Part shown: piece by piece, positions 27,387 to 36,057 of the stretch
Numbering within the stretch: position 1 is the first letter of the stretch
How the letters are laid out: each line of letters begins with the position of its first letter
Assembly (NCBI RefSeq): GCF_000317475.1
Contig: NC_019729.1
Coordinates: forward strand, 6,855,445-6,919,444
Length of the DNA: 64,000 bases
Direction: 5' to 3'
Source of the DNA: Oscillatoria nigro-viridis PCC 7112
GTDB lineage: Bacteria; Cyanobacteriota; Cyanobacteriia; Cyanobacteriales; Microcoleaceae
Translations under genes and position numbers: made by a program
The notes under the pieces: generated by a model
Seen by the model: only the letters and a program-made list of their open reading frames with translations
What the model was told of the DNA's origin: nothing
Database searches by the model: none

Positions 27387-29261
27387 ATGGCTAAAATAGA
27401 ACAACGCTTTGATTACGTCAAGATCGGGTTAGCTTCACCAGAAAGAATTCGACAGTGGGGAGAGAGAACTTTACCCAACGGTCAGATAACTGGAGAAGTG
27501 ACAAAACCGGAGACCATAAATTATCGCACGCTAAAACCTGAAATGGATGGCTTGTTTTGCGAGCGCATTTTTGGGCCGGCAAAAGATTGGGAATGTCATT
27601 GTGGGAAGTACAAACGAGTTCGCCATAGAGGCATTGTTTGCGAAAGATGCGGTGTTGAAGTCACTGAATCTCGCGTCCGCCGGCATCGGATGGGCTTTAT
27701 CAAATTAGCAGCTCCAGTAGCTCACGTTTGGTATCTCAAAGGCATCCCGAGTTACATGGCAATTCTATTAGATATGCCCCTGCGAGATGTCGAACAAATC
27801 GTTTATTTCAACGCCTATGTTGTCCTCAATCCCGGTAATGCCGAAAAACTTCAATACAAGCAATTGCTCACGGAAGATGCTTGGCTGGAAATAGAAGACG
27901 AACTTTACAGCGAAGATTCCACGCTGACGGGCGTAGAAGTAGGCATAGGTGCTGAAGCTTTGCAAGTTTTGCTGCAAAATATTCCGCTAGAAAGTGAAGC
28001 GGAAAAGCTGCGGGAAGATATTGCTAATGCTAAAGGTCAAAAACGGGCAAAGTTAATTAAACGCTTGCGGGTAATTGACAACTTCATCGCTACGGGCTCT
28101 CAACCCGATTGGATGGTGCTCAATGTGATTCCGGTGATTCCCCCGGACTTGCGGCCGATGGTGCAGCTAGACGGCGGGCGTTTTGCAACGAGCGACCTCA
28201 ACGACCTCTATCGGAGAGTAATCAACCGCAACAACCGCTTGGCGAGACTGCAAGAAATTCTGGCGCCGGAGATTATCATCCGCAACGAAAAGCGGATGCT
28301 GCAAGAAGCTGTGGATGCGCTGATTGACAACGGTCGCCGGGGCCGCACGGTGGTGGGGGCAAACAACCGCCCGCTGAAGTCGCTGTCGGACATCATTGAA
28401 GGGAAACAAGGCCGCTTCCGGCAAAACTTGCTGGGGAAACGGGTTGACTACTCCGGGCGTTCGGTGATTGTGGTGGGGCCGAAACTGAAAATTCACCAGT
28501 GCGGTTTGCCGAGGGAAATGGCGATCGAACTTTTCCAGCCTTTCGTCATCCACCGCTTGATCCGCCAAGGATTGGTCAACAACATCAAAGCTGCCAAAAA
28601 ACTCATCCAGCGCAACGATCCCAGCGTTTGGGACGTGCTTCAGGAGGTGATTGAAGGACACCCGGTGATGCTGAACCGGGCGCCGACCCTCCACCGTTTG
28701 GGGATTCAAGCCTTTGAGCCGATTTTGGTGGACGGGAGGGCGATTCAGCTTCACCCGCTAGTCTGTCCGGCTTTTAACGCTGACTTTGACGGCGACCAAA
28801 TGGCCGTGCACGTGCCTTTGTCTCTGGAATCTCAGGCGGAAGCGCGCTTGCTGATGCTGGCTTCTAACAACATTATGTCGCCTGCAACCGGAAGACCGAT
28901 CGTTACTCCTTCTCAAGATATGGTGCTCGGTTGCTATTACTTGACAGCCGAAAATCCTGACGCTCAAAAAGGAGCCGGTCACTATTTCTCCAACCTTACC
29001 GACGCGGTTGTAGCTTACGAACAAGGAATCGTTGACTTGCACTCTTATGTGTGGGTGAGGTTTCAAGGCGCCATAGAAAACACAGAACCTGAAGGAGAAC
29101 CGCTGAAGGTGGAACGCTCTACCGACGGTATAGTGACCAAAGAATACAAGTTCCGCCGGGTTCGGGAAGACGGAGAGGGCAAGGTGCTCAATCAATTTAT
29201 TCGCACTACTCCGGGCAGGATTATCTATCACCAAACCATCGAATCGGTAATTAACAATTAG
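27387..29261 (+). CDS. rpoC1: DNA-directed RNA polymerase subunit gamma (N-terminal half of beta')
   Basis: The product has 624 residues from the ATG at 27387, which has GGAG five bases upstream; a GTG six bases earlier is in frame. The zinc-binding segment CHCGKYKRVRHRGIVCERCG is present, as is the catalytic magnesium loop NADFDGDQMAVH. The split of beta' into RpoC1 and RpoC2 is a hallmark of cyanobacteria and plastids. The gap to rpoC2 is 460 bp of repeats, unusual for subunits needed in equal amount. Confidence 0.99.
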   Translation: MAKIEQRFDYVKIGLASPERIRQWGERTLPNGQITGEVTKPETINYRTLKPEMDGLFCERIFGPAKDWECHCGKYKRVRHRGIVCERCGVEVTESRVRRHRMGFIKLAAPVAHVWYLKGIPSYMAILLDMPLRDVEQIVYFNAYVVLNPGNAEKLQYKQLLTEDAWLEIEDELYSEDSTLTGVEVGIGAEALQVLLQNIPLESEAEKLREDIANAKGQKRAKLIKRLRVIDNFIATGSQPDWMVLNVIPVIPPDLRPMVQLDGGRFATSDLNDLYRRVINRNNRLARLQEILAPEIIIRNEKRMLQEAVDALIDNGRRGRTVVGANNRPLKSLSDIIEGKQGRFRQNLLGKRVDYSGRSVIVVGPKLKIHQCGLPREMAIELFQPFVIHRLIRQGLVNNIKAAKKLIQRNDPSVWDVLQEVIEGHPVMLNRAPTLHRLGIQAFEPILVDGRAIQLHPLVCPAFNADFDGDQMAVHVPLSLESQAEARLLMLASNNIMSPATGRPIVTPSQDMVLGCYYLTAENPDAQKGAGHYFSNLTDAVVAYEQGIVDLHSYVWVRFQGAIENTEPEGEPLKVERSTDGIVTKEYKFRRVREDGEGKVLNQFIRTTPGRIIYHQTIESVINN

Positions 29262-29721
29262 AAATGGGTAATGGGTAAGAGGTAATGGGTAAGAGGTAAT
29301 GGGTAAGAGGTAATGGGTAATAACTGACCAATAATCGCTAACAAATAATAGTGATTGAAGCCGGAAAAATTACCCGTTACTACTTACCGATACTTCGGCT
29401 ACGCAGTTCCCGATCGAAGTCGAAGGGCAGTAAAAGTTACCAATTACCAATTAAGTAGGTAGGTGAAAATAAACTTTCTTAGGGGAAGAGCAGGTGAGTG
29501 CATTCATCTCCTAGCTTAGCTCTCTTCCTTATACGCTAAACCCACCCCTACAAAATGCTTCTTGTTTTTTCCCGCAGATCTACTTATCAATTACCAATTA
29601 CCAATTACCAATTACCGATACTGCGGCTGCGCGGTTCCTGAACCCTTCGGCAACGCTGGCGGGGAACCGAAGTCGAACGGGAGTAAAAGTTACCAATTAC
29701 CAATTACCACTACTCAGAAAA
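29262..29721. repeat. Repeat island between rpoC1 and rpoC2
   Basis: Just after the rpoC1 stop, GGTAATGGGTAAGA is repeated in tandem about three times (29266-29320). Further on, ATTACCA-type heptamers occur in two blocks (about 29440-29455 and 29586-29620, again near 29690). A stretch around ACTTCGGCTACGCAGTTCCCGA (29390-29450) recurs in diverged form at 29620-29705, so part of the island is a duplication. AAGTAGGTAGGTGAAAATAAAC at 29455 matches the spacer motif near 18291. No gene is present. Confidence 0.75.
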
Positions 29722-32700
29722 ATGACAGAAAATAAGGAAATTGTTTTTCGCAATCGAGTTGTTGACAAAGGTCAGCTCAAAAAATTAATCTCTTGGTCTT
29801 TCATGCACTACGGAACGGCCCGTACAGCGCAAATGGCCGATAAACTCAAAGACTTGGGTTTCCGCTTTGCGACGCGAGCGGGAGTTTCGATTAGCGTAGA
29901 CGACTTGCAAGTGCCCCCGTCAAAACGATCGCTCCTAGATGCCGCCGAAGAAGAAATCCGCATCACCGAACAAAAATACACCAGAGGCGAAATCACCGAA
30001 GTCGAACGCTTCCAAAAAGTAATCGACACCTGGAACAGCACCTCAGAAGACCTCAAAGACGAAGTAGTCAAAAACTTCCGAGCCACAGACCCCCTGAACT
30101 CGGTCTACATGATGGCATTCTCCGGCGCGCGGGGAAACATTTCTCAAGTGCGGCAGCTAGTCGGAATGCGCGGATTGATGGCCGACCCCCAAGGAGAAAT
30201 CATCGACTTGCCCATCAAAACCAACTTCCGCGAAGGACTCACCGTCACCGAATACATCATCTCTTCCTACGGAGCTCGCAAAGGCTTGGTAGATACAGCC
30301 CTACGCACCGCAGACTCCGGCTATTTGACCCGCCGTTTGGTGGACGTGTCCCAAGACGTAATCGTGCGCGAAGTGGACTGCGGCACCCAGCGGGGAATTC
30401 GAGTTCGGCCGATGACCGACGGAGCAACAGTCCTGATCCCCCTCAAGGACAGGCTGCTGGGGCGCGTTTTGGCCCGAGATGCAGTCCACCCCAAAACCGG
30501 GGAAATCGTGACTTACGGCAGCGAAAAAGCCGTCCGCAACCAGCCAATTACCGAGGAATTGGCCGGGGAAATCGGCTCTTCAGGAGTGGCAGAAGTGTAT
30601 TTGCGATCGCCCCTGACTTGCGAATCAACCCGATCGGTTTGCCAGCACTGCTACGGCTGGAGTCTCGCCCACTTGAAAATGGTGGACATGGGAGAAGCGA
30701 TCGGGATTATTGCAGCTCAGTCGATCGGAGAACCCGGAACCCAGCTCACCATGCGTACCTTCCACACCGGCGGCGTATTCACCGGAGAAGTCGCCAAACA
30801 AGAACGCGCCCCCTTCCCGGGCGTAGTGAAATTCAAGAACTTGCGTACTCGCTCCTTCCGCACCAGACACGGCGAAGAAGCACTGGTGGCAGAAAACAAC
30901 GGCAAACTCGTATTTGAGGGCGACGGATTTGAAGAAGGGAAATCCGGCGCCAAAAATCAAAAACTGAAAATCGAATTGGCGATCGTCCAGGGTTCCACTC
31001 TGATGGTCAAAGACGGACAGCGCGCCGTTCCCGGTCAAGTTTTGGCAGAAGTGCCCATCGTCGGTCGCGCCGCCCGCAAAACAACCGAAAAAGTCACCAC
31101 AGACGTAGCCTCCGACTTAGCCGGAGAAGCCAAATTTGCCGATTTGGTCCCCGAAGAAAAAACCGACCGCCAAGGGAACACCACCCGCACGGCCAGCAAA
31201 GGCGGGCTGATTTGGATTCTCTCGGGAGAAGTCTACAACTTGCCCCCAGCCGCCGAACCGGCAGTGAAAAACGGCGACCGCATTCCGGCCGAAAGCGTCA
31301 TTGCCGAAACCAAACTCATCTCCGAACACGGCGGCGTAGTCCGCATCGCCGACCCCAGAGAAATCGAAATTATCACCGCCCAAGTCCTGCTCGACCAAGC
31401 AGTCGTGCGGGCCGAAAGCGCAGGCGGCCGCGACCACTACACGATCGAAACATCTTCCAAGCAGCGGTTTTCCCTCAAGACCGCCCCCGGGAGCAAAGTC
31501 ATCAACGGGGAAGTCGTCGCCGAACTGCTCGACGACAGCTACCGCACCGCCACAGGCGGCATCGTCAAGTACGGCGGAGTAGAAGTCCACAAGCGCGGCA
31601 AAGCCAAACTCGGCTACGAAGTCGTCAAAGGCGGCACTCTGCTCTGGATACCCGAAGAGTGCCACGAAGTGAACAAAGATATTTCCCTGCTGCTGGTCGA
31701 AGACGGCCAGTACGTCGAGGCCGGTACAGAAGTCGTTAAAGATATTTTCTGCCAAACCAGCGGAGCAGTCGAAATCACTCAGAAAAACGACATCCTCCGG
31801 GAAATTGTCATCAAACCCGGCACCCTCCACGTAGTTGACCGCCCCCCGCTCACCTTCGGGGAAGGTCAAATCGTCAACCCCGGTCAAGAAATTTCCCCCG
31901 GCTTGATTGCCGAAGAGTTGGGCTATGCCGAGTATATCGAAACTCCCGAAGGCCCCGCTTTGCTGCTGCGGCCTGTGGTGGAATTCCCAGTTCCGGACAA
32001 GCCGCCCGTACCTTCTCAGACGGCGCTCAACGAGTCGATCTCTTTGAAAGCGGTGCAGCGACTCCCTTATAAAGATGGGGAGCGCGTCAAATCCGTCGAG
32101 GGATTGGAACTGCTGCGGACTCAGCTTATTTTGGAAATCGGTTCGGGAGCTCCGCAACTGGCGGCGGATATCGAGCTGCTGCCGGACGAGGAGGATGCTG
32201 CGGCTTTTGGGGCCGACGGCTCTGGCCCGGCTTGGGGTTCGCCTGAAGACGTTAGTGCGTCGCAAGAGTTGGCGGTGCCCCTGGCCGATGGGACCGATCG
32301 AACTTCCAAGACTTTCCGCTTGCAGTTAGTGATTTTGGAATCGCTGGTGATTCGGCGGGACGTATCTGCCGACCCCACTCAGGGCAGCACTCACACGCGG
32401 CTGTTGGTCGAAGACGGGCAGTCGATCGCGCCCGGAGCAGTAGTCGCCCGCACCGAGATTCTCTGCAAAGAAGCGGGTATCGTTCGCGGCATCCGCGAGG
32501 GACACGGCGAACCGGTGCGCCGGCTGTTGGTGATGCGAGATGCCGATTCTATTTCGATAAGCGTGGCGGTTACGCCCGATGTCAGTCCGGGTCAACTGCT
32601 GGTGGCCGGTACCCAAATAGCTCCGGGAGTTGTTCTCGAAGAATCCGGCCAAGTTGTGAAGGTTGTACCCGCCTCCGAGACAGAACCCGCGAAACTCTTG

Positions 32701-33849
32701 CTCAGAGTGGCCCGTCCTTACCGGGTTTCCGCCGGTGCGGTGCTGCACGTAGACGACGGCGACTTGGTGCAGCGGGGCGACAACTTGGTGATTCTGGTGT
32801 TTGAGCGGGCAAAAACCGGAGATATCATTCAGGGTTTGCCCCGGATTGAGGAACTTCTCGAAGGGCGCAAGCCGAAGGAAGCTTGTATTTTAGCCAAGCG
32901 CCCGGGGACGGCTCGCGTGGTTGCGGATGACGATGTTGTCGAACTTGCAGTGATTGAGGATGACGGCCGAATTGAGGAATATCCTTTGTTGCCCGGTCAA
33001 AACCCGATCGTTTCCGACGGACAGCGCGTAGGCGTCGCCGAAGCTTTGACCGACGGGCCCGCCAACCCCCACGAAATTCTGGAAGTGTTCTTCCACGTGC
33101 TCAAGGAGCGGCAGTCTACTTTTGAGGCCGCCTTGGAGAGTTTCCAACAGGTGCAGACGTTTTTGGTGAACGAGGTGCAGTCGGTTTACCAGTCCCAGGG
33201 CGTCGATATTTCCGACAAGCACATCGAGGTAATCGTCCGCCAGATGACCAACAAAGTCAGGATGGAAGACGGCGGCGATACTACCATGCTCCCCGGCGAG
33301 TTGGTAGAACTGCGGCAGGTGGAGCAGGTGAACGAGGCGATGTCGATTACTGGCGGAGCGCCGGCGGATTATACTCCGGTGCTGCTGGGGATTACTAAGG
33401 CTTCGCTGAATACCGACAGCTTTATTTCCGCTGCTTCCTTCCAGGAGACTACGCGGGTGTTGACTGAGGCCGCGATCGAAGGCAAGTCTGACTGGCTGCG
33501 GGGACTCAAGGAAAATGTCATCATCGGCCGCCTGATTCCTGCGGGTACTGGGTTCAATGCCTATGAGGATGCTGGGGTTCAGGATGCCGGTTTTGACGGT
33601 GCCGTGTTTGATGACGACATCCACGATTTACAAGAAGATGTGGTGCTCGATGACCGATCGGCTCGCCGCGCTTATACGATCGAGAGCGGTTTTGAGATCG
33701 GGCGCGGGTCCGATCTCGAGCCTGATGAGGATTTTGAGGAAGTGGAGGTTGATGAGGACGATTTTGTCGCCGAGACTGAGGATGATGCCTTGGGACCGGA
33801 TGTGGACGATGATGATATCGGTTTCGACTTCGATGAGGACGAAGACTAA
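29722..33849 (+). CDS. rpoC2: DNA-directed RNA polymerase subunit beta' (C-terminal half)
   Basis: The product has 1375 residues. It carries the zinc-site cysteines in CESTRSVCQHCYGW and the trigger-loop region GTQLTMRTFHTGGVFTGEVA. The very long middle part, with many repeated beta-barrel-like segments (for example VEDGQYVEAGTEV and GKAKLGYEVVKGGTLLWIP), is the large cyanobacterial insertion SI3. The end is a highly acidic tail of Asp/Glu clusters over the last 50 residues. With RpoC1 it makes up beta'. Last gene of the rpo cluster. Confidence 0.98.
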   Translation: MTENKEIVFRNRVVDKGQLKKLISWSFMHYGTARTAQMADKLKDLGFRFATRAGVSISVDDLQVPPSKRSLLDAAEEEIRITEQKYTRGEITEVERFQKVIDTWNSTSEDLKDEVVKNFRATDPLNSVYMMAFSGARGNISQVRQLVGMRGLMADPQGEIIDLPIKTNFREGLTVTEYIISSYGARKGLVDTALRTADSGYLTRRLVDVSQDVIVREVDCGTQRGIRVRPMTDGATVLIPLKDRLLGRVLARDAVHPKTGEIVTYGSEKAVRNQPITEELAGEIGSSGVAEVYLRSPLTCESTRSVCQHCYGWSLAHLKMVDMGEAIGIIAAQSIGEPGTQLTMRTFHTGGVFTGEVAKQERAPFPGVVKFKNLRTRSFRTRHGEEALVAENNGKLVFEGDGFEEGKSGAKNQKLKIELAIVQGSTLMVKDGQRAVPGQVLAEVPIVGRAARKTTEKVTTDVASDLAGEAKFADLVPEEKTDRQGNTTRTASKGGLIWILSGEVYNLPPAAEPAVKNGDRIPAESVIAETKLISEHGGVVRIADPREIEIITAQVLLDQAVVRAESAGGRDHYTIETSSKQRFSLKTAPGSKVINGEVVAELLDDSYRTATGGIVKYGGVEVHKRGKAKLGYEVVKGGTLLWIPEECHEVNKDISLLLVEDGQYVEAGTEVVKDIFCQTSGAVEITQKNDILREIVIKPGTLHVVDRPPLTFGEGQIVNPGQEISPGLIAEELGYAEYIETPEGPALLLRPVVEFPVPDKPPVPSQTALNESISLKAVQRLPYKDGERVKSVEGLELLRTQLILEIGSGAPQLAADIELLPDEEDAAAFGADGSGPAWGSPEDVSASQELAVPLADGTDRTSKTFRLQLVILESLVIRRDVSADPTQGSTHTRLLVEDGQSIAPGAVVARTEILCKEAGIVRGIREGHGEPVRRLLVMRDADSISISVAVTPDVSPGQLLVAGTQIAPGVVLEESGQVVKVVPASETEPAKLLLRVARPYRVSAGAVLHVDDGDLVQRGDNLVILVFERAKTGDIIQGLPRIEELLEGRKPKEACILAKRPGTARVVADDDVVELAVIEDDGRIEEYPLLPGQNPIVSDGQRVGVAEALTDGPANPHEILEVFFHVLKERQSTFEAALESFQQVQTFLVNEVQSVYQSQGVDISDKHIEVIVRQMTNKVRMEDGGDTTMLPGELVELRQVEQVNEAMSITGGAPADYTPVLLGITKASLNTDSFISAASFQETTRVLTEAAIEGKSDWLRGLKENVIIGRLIPAGTGFNAYEDAGVQDAGFDGAVFDDDIHDLQEDVVLDDRSARRAYTIESGFEIGRGSDLEPDEDFEEVEVDEDDFVAETEDDALGPDVDDDDIGFDFDEDED

Positions 33850-34077
33850 TAAGAGTGTTTTGAGATTGCATGAATGAGCGAACAGCGTTGCGATCGCGCT
33901 CGGAGAAATTGCTTCCTCGCCGCAACGCACGCTCCGATTTCACTCGTCATAAAAATCTCAAATTTTTTCTCACAAATTACAAGTCCTTTCCTCATAGCCT
34001 GATGCGATGGGACATCGAAATGAAGAAGGAAGAAGGAAGATTCAGAGTTCAAAAAAACTTTGTAAATAAGAGAGTCT

Positions 34078-34107
34078 TAATTGTTTGTTGGTTCAAACAA
34101 ACAATTA
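34078..34107. terminator. Inverted repeat between convergent rpoC2 and the response regulator gene
   Basis: TAATTGTTTGTT and AACAAACAATTA form a perfect 12-bp inverted repeat around the loop GGTTCA, followed on the plus strand by TTTCTTCCTTC repeats. It lies in the 323-bp gap between two convergent genes, where a bidirectional terminator is expected. The stem is AT-rich, so strength is uncertain. Purine-rich GGAAGAA repeats flank it on both sides (34020-34040 and 34110-34150). Confidence 0.45.
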
Positions 34108-34172
34108 TTTCTTCCTTCTTCCTTCTTCCTTCTTCCTTCTTCCTTCTTATTCCTTCTGCATTTATAGTTCAC

Positions 34173-34568
34173 TCAATCAGGCAGCAAAGCCTTGATTTGA
34201 TTAACAAACTCTTGATGGTCTACCACAGGTTTAGAGATGTAACCGTCGGCACCGCTTTGATCCAGAAATGTTTCTTTATCACCGGCCATCGCGTGAGCAG
34301 TCACCAAAATAATCGGCAGCGATGCCGTTTGCGGGTCAGCTTTGAGCAGTTGAGTAATCTTGATGCCGTCAACTGATTTGCCCTGGTACACGCTGCGCGA
34401 AAGAGACACATCCATTAAAATCAAATCAGCTTCGCCGTTGGCAGCAATCTGCATCACCTCTTCAACATTTTCCGTGTGTTTCACGGCTAAGCCGCCCCGC
34501 TTAGTCAGAATTTTGGAAAAAACCCGAGCATTAACCAAATCGTCCTCTACAATCAGAACGGTTTTCAT
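34173..34568 (-). CDS. Single-domain response regulator (CheY/DivK-like)
   Basis: The 131-residue product is a receiver domain only. Acidic residues at E8-D10, the phosphoacceptor D53 in LILMDVS, a threonine in ILVTAHAM and lysine in GYISKPV make up a complete active site. With no output domain it must act through a partner protein, receiving phosphate from a histidine kinase. No kinase is encoded next to it. Convergent with rpoC2. Confidence 0.93.
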   Translation of the reverse strand: MKTVLIVEDDLVNARVFSKILTKRGGLAVKHTENVEEVMQIAANGEADLILMDVSLSRSVYQGKSVDGIKITQLLKADPQTASLPIILVTAHAMAGDKETFLDQSGADGYISKPVVDHQEFVNQIKALLPD

Positions 34569-36057
34569 AAATAAATATGGGAATTATAGAAACTTTGTGA
34601 CTTTAGTCCAAAGAGGAACACGACACGGGGACTAAATTCCCCGTCAAAAATGCAGAGTTTTTAGCGCCATCAGCCGGGAACCCTGCAAAACCCGTATGTA
34701 TATCCTTGAGCCACTAGCTGTGAGAGGGTTTACAGATGCCTAGAAGCATCCAGTACCATCATTTAGACTACTACACACAGACAGTTTAGTTGTTTTTTAT
34801 AACTAGACCTGGCACTGGTGAGAGTCTCAAGATTCTCAGGTAGCAGGTTTCTAGTACAATCCTGGACGGATGGACGACGCCTCGCAACGCGGTTTTTGCT
34901 CGTTTCAGCGGGCTATAACAAACTATTGCTATGAAAAAACCCGGTTTCTGACTACCCGTGCGCCCAGGACTTATAGTATCCTCTCTTTCGGTCAAGCCTC
35001 CGGCTTCTACCATTTTAGATTTTAGATTTTAGATTTTAGATTTTAGATTTTAGATGGGAACTGATTGACTGGATATCAGTTTGGAACACGGGCCTACAGT
35101 TGCATTATTTTTTGAACTGGTATTAGATTCGGGAATGTGCGATCGTTATTTTCCTTCTTCCTCATTAGAATCAAGCCATGTTTATTCACATACTCCCGTC
35201 GCCAACGCATTGGGAGTAGCGAATCTAGCGGGGATTGTTGGAGATGCCTAATTCTCAGTTTTAACCCATCAAAACGGCTGAAAATATCGACGCTTCCGTT
35301 CATCAAGGGGATGTCAGACTAGGAGATATGGCCAGGAGAGCTTTTGACTGATGAATTATCAATATCGGCATTTTTGAGACTCTCAGCGAGCCACGGCAAC
35401 GCTCTATGGTTGAATAAGCCCAAAACTGGGAGTTCGCTCATAGTCCAGTCGCCTCTACACGATTAGAACAAGTACCAGTACCAGAGATATTCCAATTCCG
35501 CTTACTTTTCTTTTTTAATACTTTCGGAGTCCATCACGCTTGCCAAAATACGGTAAGCTCGATCTTCAACCATTGCTGCTCGATCGACGCTACGGCTGTG
35601 CTGAGACGAGATCGATCGGGGGTTTCTCCTGAATAAAATATTTCTTCGTGTAGATGGTTATTCCTAATTGCAATTAAATTCTATCATAGATTGACGGGGA
35701 CTCAAGTCCCTCGTGACGCTTTTCTAGGAAGAGCTACAGCCTCACTGCGTTTTGAGTTTCTGGCATTCCGTGTTCTCCTGTGAATCAACCTTCTCACGGC
35801 AGAAGGTAAATAGACAGGTAGGCGCAAAGGTCGGCAACATAGAGGTTAGGGTAAGAGTGGAGAGTAAGAGGCAAGTGTTGCCCGTCTTCGGGACTCTGAT
35901 TCTGCTTTCACAAGTTAAGTTTATTTTTATTCTTCTACTGGGCGGTTGGGTCGAACTTTCGGTTCGCCTGCGGCAAAGGCTTTTCAATCGAGACAGGCAA
36001 CCTCGGCATTCTTGACAGAGGCTGTTTTCACTCAGGAATTAACGGACACAAGGACTC
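34569..36057. other. Large intergenic region before the topoisomerase gene
   Basis: Nearly 1.5 kb without a convincing gene. At 35012-35054 ATTTTAG is repeated six times and runs into GGGAACTGATTGAC, similar to the ends of other heptamer arrays here. Short open frames near 35094-35306 (minus) and 35742-36015 show no recognisable family. A minus-strand stretch near 35510-35590 encodes MVEDRAYRILASVMDSESIK and then stops within three codons, which may be a gene remnant. The topoisomerase promoter should lie near the right end. Confidence 0.5.

Noticed and set aside
35094..35306. 70-codon minus-strand frame in the large spacer
   Set aside because: It has no recognisable family and lies in repeat-rich, gene-free DNA.
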